64,000 nucleotides of DNA from NCBI RefSeq assembly GCF_002979915.1, contig NZ_PCQA01000007.1, positions 211,367 through 275,366 on the forward strand, read 5' to 3'. The first letter of the stretch is position 1; every line of letters starts with the position of its first letter. Both the position numbers and the translations under genes were made by a program. Below the pieces are notes generated by a model. That model saw nothing but the letters and a program-made list of their open reading frames with translations, searched no databases and was not told where the DNA came from. Positions 25,748 through 33,606 of this stretch are shown here, in pieces. Source of the DNA: Arthrobacter sp. MYb213. GTDB taxonomy: Bacteria; Actinomycetota; Actinomycetes; Actinomycetales; Micrococcaceae.

Positions 25748-26683
25748 TCAGAAACCGCCGGTCGCGGCGGAATTGGAATCGGCAAACAGTATTCCCAATG
25801 CCTCTCGGCCAATTGCACCCAAAAGGTCATCGGGGCCGAGGTTAGCGGTCAACATTGCGAATCGCAGACCCCACCCACGAGAGCGTCGCCATATCGGACT
25901 TCCGGGTTCTACCCCGTATTGGTCGAACGCCTCCGAAATTATTGCAGGGCTGAAGTGCATCCAAAACATGCCAAGATCGCTTGCCGGGTCACCGGTACAC
26001 AGATCTCCGAAATCAACCAGCGAAACAATGGCGTCTTGGCTGGCAGAGTCATTGATGATCGTGTTGTGCGGATGCGGGTCTCCATGCAGCCACACCGGTG
26101 CACCCTCGTGTGGCGCGGCGGAAACAGCATCTTCCCAGAGGGCAAGGGCAGGTTCTTGCAACGCGGGATCCAGCGCCGAAATCTGGTTGCGGGTCTTCAT
26201 ATCAAGCGCTGTCAGCGGCACCCCGCGGAATTCGCTGCGCGGTGCGGATGCTCCGGCCGGCTGGTGCAGCCGGTACAAGATCCGCGTGAATTGCTCTGCG
26301 TAGCCATCGCGCACAGTGCGGTTCACCGTTGCAGCACTGCGTCCCGGTATATAGGGGCAGATCGAGAAGGTGAATGGGTAGTGCGGCGCGGGTTCGCCAA
26401 CGAAGATTGGCAAGGCAATGGGCAGGCCGGTCTCCGCGGCCAACTGTGGCAGCCAACGCCGTTCATTGTGCCCTATGGCCTCGCCCAATTCCCTGCGTGG
26501 CAGGCGCACCGCCAGTTCGGTACCCAGCCGGTACACCTCGTTATCCCAACCGGTGGCCAGGTAGAAGATTTCTTCGTTGGCCCACTGCGGGGCCTGGGTG
26601 TCCAGCAGCTGCTTGACCAATTCGGCGTTGATCTCCACTTCTGCGTGCGGCATTCCGGTGTGTCCCGAGGGGAAAGTGGTCAT
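25748..26683 (-). CDS. Aminoglycoside-phosphotransferase-like kinase
   Basis: A 311-residue protein-kinase-fold enzyme of the APH family. The nucleotide lobe includes LATGWDNEVYRLGTELAVRLPRR (a substitute for the usual glycine loop and the ATP lysine region). The Brenner motif is VWLHGDPHPHNTII (catalytic Asp) and the metal site is VDFGDLCTGDPASDLG. Such genes are common in actinobacterial chromosomes, and most phosphorylate unknown small molecules; aminoglycoside resistance should not be assumed. It is a single gene, divergent from the DinB-like gene. Confidence 0.88.
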   Translation of the reverse strand: MTTFPSGHTGMPHAEVEINAELVKQLLDTQAPQWANEEIFYLATGWDNEVYRLGTELAVRLPRRELGEAIGHNERRWLPQLAAETGLPIALPIFVGEPAPHYPFTFSICPYIPGRSAATVNRTVRDGYAEQFTRILYRLHQPAGASAPRSEFRGVPLTALDMKTRNQISALDPALQEPALALWEDAVSAAPHEGAPVWLHGDPHPHNTIINDSASQDAIVSLVDFGDLCTGDPASDLGMFWMHFSPAIISEAFDQYGVEPGSPIWRRSRGWGLRFAMLTANLGPDDLLGAIGREALGILFADSNSAATGGF

Positions 26684-26747
26684 TGCTCAATGCTAGTGCA
26701 CCCCGAAATGCCCCATATTGCCGACTAAATCCCTCTAGAATCGGTGC

Positions 26748-27221
26748 ATGGACTCACCGTTTTCCAGCGAGCAAATTCTCGCAACACTCTTGCTAGAGAA
26801 ATTTGATCAGCTCACCGAGGTTTTGGCGAGCATTCCGGAGGATCTGGTCAATAACGTCCTGCCAATGGCCGGTAGCAATTCGCCGGTGCAGTTGGTGGGG
26901 CATTGTTGCGGGGTGATGCGCCGTTGGTCCTCCACGGTCAACCTCGGCGTTGTAGTCCCCCGTGATCGTGAGGCCGAGTTTACCGCGGTTATGAACAAGG
27001 AATCTGCGCTGGAGCTGGCCAAGGAGACCAGGATCGCGTTCGCCAACGACCTGTCTCAAACCTCTATGCAGCAAGCCCCCGTTGCGGCCCCGCCGGGCAG
27101 GGAGCACGAATACTGGATGTCCACTTGTCAGGGTGTGCTCCTGCATGTGCTGGAGGAACTGTGCCAGCACCTAGGGCACATGGAAATCACGCGGGATTGC
27201 CTTACGCAACCTGCATCATGA
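26748..27221 (+). CDS. DinB-superfamily protein
   Basis: A 157-residue four-helix bundle of the DinB/DUF664 type. Metal-site residues are in PVQLVGHCCGVMRRWSSTVNLG (His in helix 2) and VLEELCQHLGHMEITRD (His-x3-His in helix 4). Enzymes with this fold act with bacillithiol or mycothiol, or are of unknown function. The gene's last codons overlap an ATG by four bases (ATGA at 27218), as for a translationally coupled second gene, but that frame is soon interrupted. Confidence 0.82.
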   Translation: MDSPFSSEQILATLLLEKFDQLTEVLASIPEDLVNNVLPMAGSNSPVQLVGHCCGVMRRWSSTVNLGVVVPRDREAEFTAVMNKESALELAKETRIAFANDLSQTSMQQAPVAAPPGREHEYWMSTCQGVLLHVLEELCQHLGHMEITRDCLTQPAS

Positions 27222-27709
27222 AAATCGATTGGTGCAAGGCAGAACGTTGGTCTGCCAGTTACGCTGTTCGCGACTAGCGGGTTGGCGGCGCGCGGGAACT
27301 TTCCAGACGAACATGGCGCCCCATCAGGCAAGACCAAGATTACTGGCCGCCGCTGGATCACCGTCAGCACAACCTGCTCAATATCTTGGAGCTCCGGCTC
27401 CTGTGCGAAGACTGACTCTCACAATAGTTCCGGACGCCACGACTCACCGCCTCGAAATACTCATCACCAATCTGGCGCTCATGCTCTCCGCCGGCAGGTT
27501 GGGGACCATGGCCTCCGAAGCGGTGGTCTCTCGCTTCATGGTTCGGATCAAATCCATGCCAGAGGTCATTCGATTTTGGTTCAAGCCGCCTCGAAAAAAC
27601 AGGGCACTGCTGGGAGTTACAAACGCGGGCATGGCTTCGCTAGCCACCCACCTTAGCTTCTTTGAAAATAGCAGCGCCATATGGTCTGAAATCTAAAAAA
27701 GCTGTGTCG
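27222..27709. other. 490-bp stretch; possible decayed second gene after DinB
   Basis: The ATG at 27218 overlaps the DinB stop and opens MKIDWCKAERWSASYAVRD before a TAG. In the same frame past the stop, the sequence reads ELSRRTWRPIRQDQDYWPPL, then HRQHNLLNILELRLLCED and a TGA. This stretch looks protein-like, which suggests a gene broken by stops. Other open frames here (27229-27696 plus, 27444-27680 minus) show no motif. Confidence 0.4.
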
Positions 27710-27958
27710 CTACCGCGACTTATCGCGGGCAACAACATGGAGAGCAAAGCCAATGGCGGATAACGTTGCCCCAAAAGGCGCAAGCACCTGGGCGCCGATT
27801 GAGGTAACCAGTGCGAGTGGATAAGTTATCAGCCGTTCGCCAGGCCCAAGGCCGCCATACAGTCCAGCGAACATACCTGGCGCAAAGGTTGCAAAGGCTA
27901 CGCCGACGATAGCAAATACAATCCCGATGAGAATAAGTCGCTTGTGAACTCTTTGCAC
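27710..27958 (-). CDS. Small two-helix membrane protein
   Basis: An 82-residue protein with two transmembrane helices (about residues 7-29, LILIGIVFAIVGVAFATFAPGMF, and 42-68). A glycine-rich loop lies between them (GLYGGLGPGERLITY), and the end is basic (HVVARDKSR). The frame opens at TTG 27994, but AGAGGAG sits five bases before a GTG at 27958, so that start is used. No family was recognised. It is a single gene, divergent from the YefM-YoeB pair. Confidence 0.6.
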   Translation of the reverse strand: MQRVHKRLILIGIVFAIVGVAFATFAPGMFAGLYGGLGPGERLITYPLALVTSIGAQVLAPFGATLSAIGFALHVVARDKSR

Positions 27959-28216
27959 TGCCGCTCCTCTAAACTGGCTGACCTTATTATTCAAACATAT
28001 TAGATAAATTGGACATTCGCCAGCAGTTCCTGACGATCACACTTAAGCCGAGGAGTGCAACATGTTGGCCCTCGTGTTCAAATCCATTGTCAGATGCCTC
28101 AATGTCATTTCTGAAAACCCCGGTGCCTGAGCATCAACAAGACCATGCGCAATCGGATTGGGCATGTGGTTCACCTTTTTATGGGCAGTTAGGCATAATT
28201 CTTTGCACATCTCAGA

Positions 28217-28238
28217 GTGGTACCATATTAAGTACCAC
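28217..28238 (+). promoter_or_regulatory. YefM operator-like palindrome
   Basis: GTGGTAC (28217-28223) and GTACCAC (28232-28238) form a perfect inverted repeat around CATATTAA, just before the yefM ribosome site. Each arm contains GTAC, and the two GTAC cores are 12 bp apart. That is the centre-to-centre spacing described for YefM-YoeB operators in E. coli, where the core is TGTACA. Autorepression is inferred. Confidence 0.65.
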
Positions 28239-28250
28239 AAGGAGGTTGGT

Positions 28251-28499
28251 ATGGCGATAACTGCCAGCGAAGCACGACGTGACCTATTCGGGCTGATTGA
28301 ACGAGTCAATCTCGATCAGACCGAAGTTGAAATTATGTCAAAGCGCGGCTCTGCCGTTCTAATGTCAAAAGATGAATATGACTCCCTAATTGAAACCAGT
28401 TATCTACTGCGCTCCCCTAAAAATGCGCAGAGAATCCTGTCTGCGTTGGAGTCAGCTCGCGATGGTCAAGTCGTAGAGCATGACCTGATAAATCCGTGA
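28251..28499 (+). CDS. yefM: YefM-type antitoxin
   Basis: An 82-residue Phd/YefM antitoxin. The N-terminal DNA-binding dimer domain reads MAITASEARRDLFGLIERVNLDQTEVEIMSKRGSAVLMSKDEYDSL. The C-terminal part (YLLRSPKNAQRILSALESAR) is the toxin-binding helix, including the LLRSPxNAxRL-like signature of YefM. The frame is open from 28158, but AAGGAGG directly before ATG 28251 fixes the start. It is the first gene of a two-gene toxin-antitoxin operon; its stop overlaps the toxin start (GTGA). A palindrome upstream is its probable operator. Confidence 0.93.
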   Translation: MAITASEARRDLFGLIERVNLDQTEVEIMSKRGSAVLMSKDEYDSLIETSYLLRSPKNAQRILSALESARDGQVVEHDLINP

Positions 28500-28762
28500 G
28501 TATCCGAAGGCTCGCTTGGACTTCTGAGGGCTGGGAAGACTACCTTTACTGGCAGACTCAGGACCGCAAAACACTTAAGCGAATCAATATTCTCATTGAA
28601 GATATTCTTCGCGATAGCCCATTCGACGGAATCGGCAAACCAGAGCCACTGAAACATGTTCTGGCCGGTATTTGGTCCCGAAGGATCGATGAAGCGAATC
28701 GTCTGCTCTACATCGCGAATGATCAATATGTCACTATCATTCAGGCCCGCTATCACTACTGA
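28496..28762 (+). CDS. yoeB: YoeB-type mRNA interferase toxin
   Basis: An 88-residue ribosome-dependent endoribonuclease that cuts mRNA in the A site when the antitoxin is degraded. Catalytic residues all match E. coli YoeB with a shift of four: Glu50 (GKPEPLKH), Arg69 (DEANRLLY), His87 and Tyr88 (ARYHY at the C-terminus). The length is normal, the frame intact, and WSRRID is conserved. It starts with GTG 28496, overlapping the yefM stop by four bases, so synthesis is coupled to the antitoxin. It should be an active toxin, unlike the frameshifted one at 18.9 kb. Confidence 0.94.
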   Translation: MSIRRLAWTSEGWEDYLYWQTQDRKTLKRINILIEDILRDSPFDGIGKPEPLKHVLAGIWSRRIDEANRLLYIANDQYVTIIQARYHY

Positions 28763-28797
28763 TACCGCTCGAATTTGAATCTCTAAATAATCCAACA

Positions 28798-28844
28798 AAG
28801 CGAGAACCCCGGATCACTGTAAAAGTAATCCGGGGTTCTCGCTT
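28798..28844. terminator. Bidirectional terminator between yoeB and gatB
   Basis: A perfect 17-bp stem (28798-28814 with 28828-28844) with a 13-nt loop, between convergent stop codons of yoeB and gatB. It is the strongest hairpin in this part of the window. Only short T-runs follow. Confidence 0.8.
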
Positions 28845-28864
28845 GTTCTAAAGAGGATCTAGCC

Positions 28865-30373
28865 TTAAAGGCCCAACTTCTCGATCACGATTTCGCGAAC
28901 GCGACCTGCATCAGCTTGACCGCGGGTGGCCTTCATGACCGGTCCCATCAGCGCGCCGATAGCCTGCATCTTGCCGCCCTTGATCTTCTCGACCACATCA
29001 GGCATCGCAGCCATGGCATCATCCACGGCCTTGCCCAAGGCATCATCATCGTTGACCACTGCAAGCGAGCGCTTCTCAACGATTTCGCTTGGGGTACCTT
29101 CACCGTCAACCACGAATTCCAGCACCTGACGAGCGATCTTGTCATTGATCTTCTTCGCGGCGATCAACGAGTTCAACTCAACGATGGTTGCCGGAGCAAC
29201 GCCCAGATCAGCAATTTCCTTGTCCGCGGCCTTGGCCAGACGAGCAATCTCGCCCATCCACCACTTGCGGGCTACCGCAGCAGAGGTACCAGCAGCAATG
29301 GTTGCTTCGATCTCGTCGAGAACTCCAGCATTGACCACGTCACGGAATTCCTTGTCCGCATAACTCCAGTCGGCCTTCAGACGCTTGCGACGATCTGCCG
29401 GCGGCTCGGGAAGACGGCTACGCAGTTCTTCAACCCATTCAGCGGTGGTGACGATTGGCACCAGATCCGGCTCCGGGAAGTAACGGTAGTCATCAGCGTC
29501 CGACTTCGGACGTCCCGAGGTAGTCGAGCGAGTGTCCTCGTGCCAGTGACGGGTTTCCTGAACAATCTTGGCACCAGAATCTAGCACCGCAGCGTGACGC
29601 TCAATCTCGAAGCGCACTGCATGCTCTACCGCGCGCAAGGAGTTCACGTTTTTCGTCTCGGTACGCGTACCGAACTTATCTGCGCCCTTAGGCATCAGCG
29701 AAACGTTCGCGTCACAACGCACGTTGCCGTGCTCCATTTTTGCTTCCGAAACACCAAGGTTCTTCACGATTTCGCGCACCGCCGCCACATAGGCCTTGGC
29801 CAGCTCGGGAGCGCGCTTGCCTGCACCCTCGATGGTCTTGGTGACGATCTCTACCAGTGGAACACCCGCACGGTTGTAGTCAACCAGCGAGTAGTCCGCA
29901 CCCTGGATGCGTCCGGTGGACCCACCCATGTGGGTCAGCTTGCCGGCGTCTTCTTCCATATGCGCGCGTTCAATCTCAACGCGGAAGACTTCGCCATCCT
30001 CCAGCTCGACATCTAGGTAGCCGTCAAAGGCAATTGGATCATCGTACTGCGAGGTCTGGAAGTTCTTCGGGGTGTCCGGGTAGAAGTAGTTCTTCCGGGC
30101 GAAACCACACTTTTCAGCGATCTGGCAGTTCAACGCCAGACCGATCAAGATGGAGTATTCCACCGCGGTCTTGTTGACCACTGGCAGAACGCCTGGCAGG
30201 CCGAGGTCTACCGGGGTGACGTTGGTGTTCGGGGCGTCGCCGAAAGCGTTCGGGGCGTCCGAGAACATCTTGGTCTTGGTGTTTAGCTCTACGTGGACCT
30301 CAAAGCCGAGCACCGGATCATACTTTTCCAGTGCCTCGTCGAAGTCGACTAGTTCATCGGTGTAGTTAGACAT
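28865..30373 (-). CDS. gatB: Aspartyl/glutamyl-tRNA amidotransferase subunit B
   Basis: A 502-residue GatB. It activates the glutamate (or aspartate) on misacylated tRNA-Gln or tRNA-Asn with ATP so that ammonia from GatA can convert it to the amide. N-terminal cradle motifs are GFEVHVELNTKTKMFSDAPN and YFYPDTPKNFQTSQYD, with EIVTKTIEGAGKRAPELAKAY in the middle. The C-terminal tail domain (YqeY-like, MQAIGALMGPVMKATRGQAD) binds tRNA. Last gene of gatC-gatA-gatB; its ATG lies nine bases after the gatA stop. Confidence 0.97.
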   Translation of the reverse strand: MSNYTDELVDFDEALEKYDPVLGFEVHVELNTKTKMFSDAPNAFGDAPNTNVTPVDLGLPGVLPVVNKTAVEYSILIGLALNCQIAEKCGFARKNYFYPDTPKNFQTSQYDDPIAFDGYLDVELEDGEVFRVEIERAHMEEDAGKLTHMGGSTGRIQGADYSLVDYNRAGVPLVEIVTKTIEGAGKRAPELAKAYVAAVREIVKNLGVSEAKMEHGNVRCDANVSLMPKGADKFGTRTETKNVNSLRAVEHAVRFEIERHAAVLDSGAKIVQETRHWHEDTRSTTSGRPKSDADDYRYFPEPDLVPIVTTAEWVEELRSRLPEPPADRRKRLKADWSYADKEFRDVVNAGVLDEIEATIAAGTSAAVARKWWMGEIARLAKAADKEIADLGVAPATIVELNSLIAAKKINDKIARQVLEFVVDGEGTPSEIVEKRSLAVVNDDDALGKAVDDAMAAMPDVVEKIKGGKMQAIGALMGPVMKATRGQADAGRVREIVIEKLGL

Positions 30374-30382
30374 ATGCTCCCC

Positions 30383-31936
30383 TTAGGCCTTCGGCGCGAT
30401 CGACGCGGAATCAATGGCAGGTGCCTGCGAGATCAGGGTGTGGCCCCAGCTCTTTTCCAACAGTGCTTCCAGTGCCGCACCGGCGCGGTACACGCGGGCG
30501 TCTTCGAAGGCAGGTGCCAAGAACTGGATACCCACTGGCAGGTCCTCAGACAATCCGCCAGGCACGGTGATGCCCGGGATGCCGGCGAGGTTAGCCGGGA
30601 TGGTTGCCACGTCATTGAGGTACATGGCCAATGGATCGTTGTCATTCTCGCCTAGTTCGAAGGCGACGGTTGGTGCCGTTGGGGACACCAGTACGTCTGC
30701 TTGTTCAAACGCTGCGGCGAAGTCGCGCTGAATCAGCGTACGAACCTTCTGTGCCGAACCGTAGTAGGCGTCATAATAGCCTGCACTCAATGCATAGGTA
30801 CCCAAGATGATGCGGCGCTTTACCTCATCGCCAAAACCTGCTGCACGGGTGGAACCCATGACGCGTTCAATGGTCATTGGACCGGATTCTGGCAGCACTC
30901 GTTTACCGAAGCGGACACCGTCAAACTTAGCCAAGTTGGAAGAGACTTCCGAAGGCATGATCAGGTAGTAAGCGCCCAGCGCGTACTTCAGGTTAGGGCA
31001 AGAAACCTCAACGATTTGTGCGCCCGCACCCTTGAGCAGTTCCAAAGATTCTTCGAAGCGTGCCTGCACGCCAGCTTGGTAGCCTTCACCCTGCAATTCT
31101 TTTACCACGCCAACGCGTAGACCCTTCAGATCTCCGGTGGCGCCAGCTTCCGCGGCAGCAACCAGACCTTCAAGAGTCTTTGGTAGCGAGGTTGAATCCT
31201 TCGGGTCGTGCCCGCCGATTAGTTCCTGCAGGTAAGCGGAGTCCAGCACGGTACGAGAGACCGGGCCGATCTGGTCCAGCGAGGAAGCCATGGCGATCGC
31301 ACCATAGCGCGAAACACCGCCATAGGTTGGCTTCACACCCACGGTGCCGGTGACGGCGCCTGGTTGACGGATGGAACCACCGGTATCGGTGCCCAGCGCC
31401 AGAGGTGCCTCGAAGGAGGCAACTGCAGCGGCCGAGCCACCGCCGGAACCACCGGGGATACGGTTCAGGTTCCACGGGTTACGAGTCACACCGTAAGCGG
31501 AGTGCTCGGTGGACGAACCCATAGCAAATTCGTCCAAGTTGGTCTTACCCAACATTGGAAGCTTTGCCGCGCGGATCTTTTCAATGACGGTCGCGTCATA
31601 TGGGCTCATCCAGCCTTCGAGCATCTTCGATGCTGCGGTGGTGGGCTGGCCCTTGGTGACGATCAGGTCCTTGATGGCAATCGGCACACCAGCAAGTGGG
31701 TGCAGGGCTTCGGCCTCGGCACCGCCAGCTGCGCGAATCGCGTCAACCTCGGCGGCTACGGCGAGCGCCTCTTCGGCGTTCACGTGTAGGAAGGCGTTCA
31801 GTGCACCATCAACTTCGGCGATACGGTCCAGGTGAGCCTGTACCGCTGCGACGGAAGTTACTTCACCAGCGCGCAGCTTTGCTGCCAGTGCGGTGGCGGA
31901 AAGACGAATCAAATCAGACACAGAATTATTCACCAT
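30383..31936 (-). CDS. gatA: Aspartyl/glutamyl-tRNA amidotransferase subunit A
   Basis: The glutaminase subunit, an amidase-signature enzyme of 517 residues. The catalytic Lys is in [11 protein letters not shown], the cis-Ser in [15 protein letters not shown], and the nucleophile Ser in [13 protein letters not shown]. It releases ammonia from glutamine and channels it to GatB. The ATG at 31936 overlaps the end of gatC by 11 bases, which indicates coupled translation. The open frame to 31999 would add a basic sequence unlike GatA. The operon order gatC-gatA-gatB is standard. Confidence 0.97.
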   Translation of the reverse strand: MVNNSVSDLIRLSATALAAKLRAGEVTSVAAVQAHLDRIAEVDGALNAFLHVNAEEALAVAAEVDAIRAAGGAEAEALHPLAGVPIAIKDLIVTKGQPTTAASKMLEGWMSPYDATVIEKIRAAKLPMLGKTNLDEFAMGSSTEHSAYGVTRNPWNLNRIPGGSGGGSAAAVASFEAPLALGTDTGGSIRQPGAVTGTVGVKPTYGGVSRYGAIAMASSLDQIGPVSRTVLDSAYLQELIGGHDPKDSTSLPKTLEGLVAAAEAGATGDLKGLRVGVVKELQGEGYQAGVQARFEESLELLKGAGAQIVEVSCPNLKYALGAYYLIMPSEVSSNLAKFDGVRFGKRVLPESGPMTIERVMGSTRAAGFGDEVKRRIILGTYALSAGYYDAYYGSAQKVRTLIQRDFAAAFEQADVLVSPTAPTVAFELGENDNDPLAMYLNDVATIPANLAGIPGITVPGGLSEDLPVGIQFLAPAFEDARVYRAGAALEALLEKSWGHTLISQAPAIDSASIAPKA

Positions 31937-32222
31937 CCAAAATTGCCGGGACCCTAAAGCGGTCCGAGTCCGAGTCAGGCGCGTTGAGCAGAACTTCATC
32001 GATGCTCAGCGTCTGCCCCACCACGTCTTCACGCAATACGTTGGTCAACGGGATTGGGTGGCTGGTGGCTGGGATATCGGAGGAGGCGACTTCGCTGACG
32101 GATGCGATGGCATCGACGATCACGCCGAGCTCACCGGTCATCTTATCCAGCTCTGCGCCGCTCATCTCGATGTGGGCCAATTGTGCCAGGTGCACAAGGT
32201 CCTCACGGCTGATGGCAGACAT
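31926..32222 (-). CDS. gatC: Aspartyl/glutamyl-tRNA amidotransferase subunit C
   Basis: A 98-residue GatC, a small helical protein that wraps around GatA and holds it to GatB. It opens [39 protein letters not shown], the family signature, and continues [21 protein letters not shown] precedes the ATG at 32222; the frame to 32279 is longer than the family. First gene of the operon. Confidence 0.95.
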   Translation of the reverse strand: MSAISREDLVHLAQLAHIEMSGAELDKMTGELGVIVDAIASVSEVASSDIPATSHPIPLTNVLREDVVGQTLSIDEVLLNAPDSDSDRFRVPAILDGE

Positions 32223-32308
32223 ATATCTCCCTAAAGTGGGCGGATGGGTTTCACAGATAAGTCTATCCCTTGCCCGCACTCACCTAGGTCGATTTGGCCA
32301 TCAAGCGG

Positions 32309-32860
32309 TTATGCTATGCGCAATACCAGACCGCTGAGCGGTTGGCCTAGCGCGTTTTCCCACGAACCGACCACGCCTTGCCCGGTTACTTCGCCGGCGA
32401 CTGGGCGACGAATCACCTCAAGCTTGCCACTGACACCGTTACTTAAGACCCGGACATTTGAGTCTTCTTCAAAGGAATTATTCTGATGTTGCGGGACCGC
32501 ACGGCCGGCAAGAAGTTCATTGAGCTGTTTAGTGAACACCGGGTCACCGGTAGCGTCATAGATGTAACGCAAGCCGAGAATCCCGTGATCGCTGGTGCCC
32601 ACGAGATATGCTTCGGCGCCTTCCAGCGCTTCTGCTCGGTAGCTGAAGGGCACATGGTAAATCACCTCGGAACGATCGGCACGGTCTGCGACTAGGCGCA
32701 GTTCCATGCCCACTTCTCCGGCGGGATCCTCCAATCGGAAGCCACCGACGACCTGTAAGTCTGGTGCGCCCTGACCGTCGTAAAAATCCTGCGTCACCAG
32801 CCACTTGGCAAGCAACTCATTTTTCGAAGGATTCATGGAGGTGTTGTAGATAATGCCCAT
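32309..32860 (-). CDS. Stand-alone maltokinase N-terminal cap-like protein
   Basis: A 183-residue protein matching the maltokinase N-terminal cap domain: NPSKNELLAKWLVTQDFYDG, GGFRLEDPAGEVGMELRLVAD, VIYHVPFSYRAEALEGAEAYLVGTSDHGILGLRYIYDATGDPVF. In full maltokinases this cap precedes a kinase domain; here none follows, and the protein ends soon after GQPLSGLVLRI. The function of free-standing caps is unknown. The start is set at ATG 32860 (MGIIYNTS), as relatives begin just before this domain. It sits 86 bp upstream of gatC on the same strand. Confidence 0.8.
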   Translation of the reverse strand: MGIIYNTSMNPSKNELLAKWLVTQDFYDGQGAPDLQVVGGFRLEDPAGEVGMELRLVADRADRSEVIYHVPFSYRAEALEGAEAYLVGTSDHGILGLRYIYDATGDPVFTKQLNELLAGRAVPQHQNNSFEEDSNVRVLSNGVSGKLEVIRRPVAGEVTGQGVVGSWENALGQPLSGLVLRIA

Positions 32861-32981
32861 GGGCTCAGTCTGCCAAGCGCGCGCTGAGCACACAAGAGCC
32901 AAGGGCTAGTGTTGTTCAGACTTCTTTGACAAATAGTTTGTTTTTCTCTTTGCTAACAAACTTCCGTGGCGACTAGATAGC

Positions 32982-33599
32982 ATGGGTTTCATGTTCGGTG
33001 AGGCGCAGTGGAATAAAATGGATCAGGCCCAAGACTATGGGAAGAACCTGCTCTGTGATGAGCAGGTAGATTTGCGCGAAGTGGAACCAGAGGATCTTGC
33101 GCAACTTGCCCAATGGTGGAATGACCCGCGTTGGGCAGTGTTACAACAACGGATTATCAAACCCCGACCGTCCCAATCGGTGATGGAAATGCTAGCTAGC
33201 TGGAGCGTAAACAAACCCCACAGCGGTGATGCTGGATTTAGTATTTTTGAATGCCAGGATGGAGGGCTCATTGGGCACATCACGCTCAGCGGTGGATCCT
33301 TGCCACACCGCGCCGCCGAGTTAGCTATCATGCTCGGCGGTGACCAGGTAAACCGAGGCTACGGGACCCGGGCCATTGGTCTCATGCTCAAATACGGCTT
33401 CGCGGAGATGGGTCTAAACCGTATAGGGCTGAGAGTCGCCGCCTATAACACTCGCGCGGTACGCGCTTATGAAAAAGCAGGCTTCATCCTTGAAGGACGA
33501 GAACGAGAGATCTATTTCCATCAGGGCCGTTTCCACGACCAGCTAATTTTCAGCGTTCTCGCCCGTGACTACTTCGCGGCAGTTGCGCCCGCAAGCTAG
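32982..33599 (+). CDS. GNAT-family acetyltransferase (RimJ/RimL type)
   Basis: A 205-residue Acetyltransf_3-type enzyme: VDLREVEPEDLAQLAQWWNDPRW at the N-terminus, the motif A loop VNRGYGTRAIGLMLKYGFAEMGLNRI, then VAAYNTRAVRAYEKAGFILEGRERE. Relatives include protein-alanine acetyltransferases and polyamine acetyltransferases; the substrate is unknown. An in-frame ATG at 33018 is an alternative start. A TTGACA lies at 32926, a possible -35, but no matching -10 was recognised. It converges on the penicillin-binding protein gene with only seven bases between stops. Confidence 0.84.
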   Translation: MGFMFGEAQWNKMDQAQDYGKNLLCDEQVDLREVEPEDLAQLAQWWNDPRWAVLQQRIIKPRPSQSVMEMLASWSVNKPHSGDAGFSIFECQDGGLIGHITLSGGSLPHRAAELAIMLGGDQVNRGYGTRAIGLMLKYGFAEMGLNRIGLRVAAYNTRAVRAYEKAGFILEGREREIYFHQGRFHDQLIFSVLARDYFAAVAPAS

Positions 33600-33606
33600 C
33601 CGGTGC

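Noticed and set aside
25748..26683. Antibiotic-resistance call for the APH-like kinase
   Set aside because: The family is broad in actinobacteria and the sequence does not match a known resistance enzyme by eye.
27229..27696. 155-residue plus-strand open frame
   Set aside because: No motif and poor start; a different frame in the same place looks more like coding remnants.
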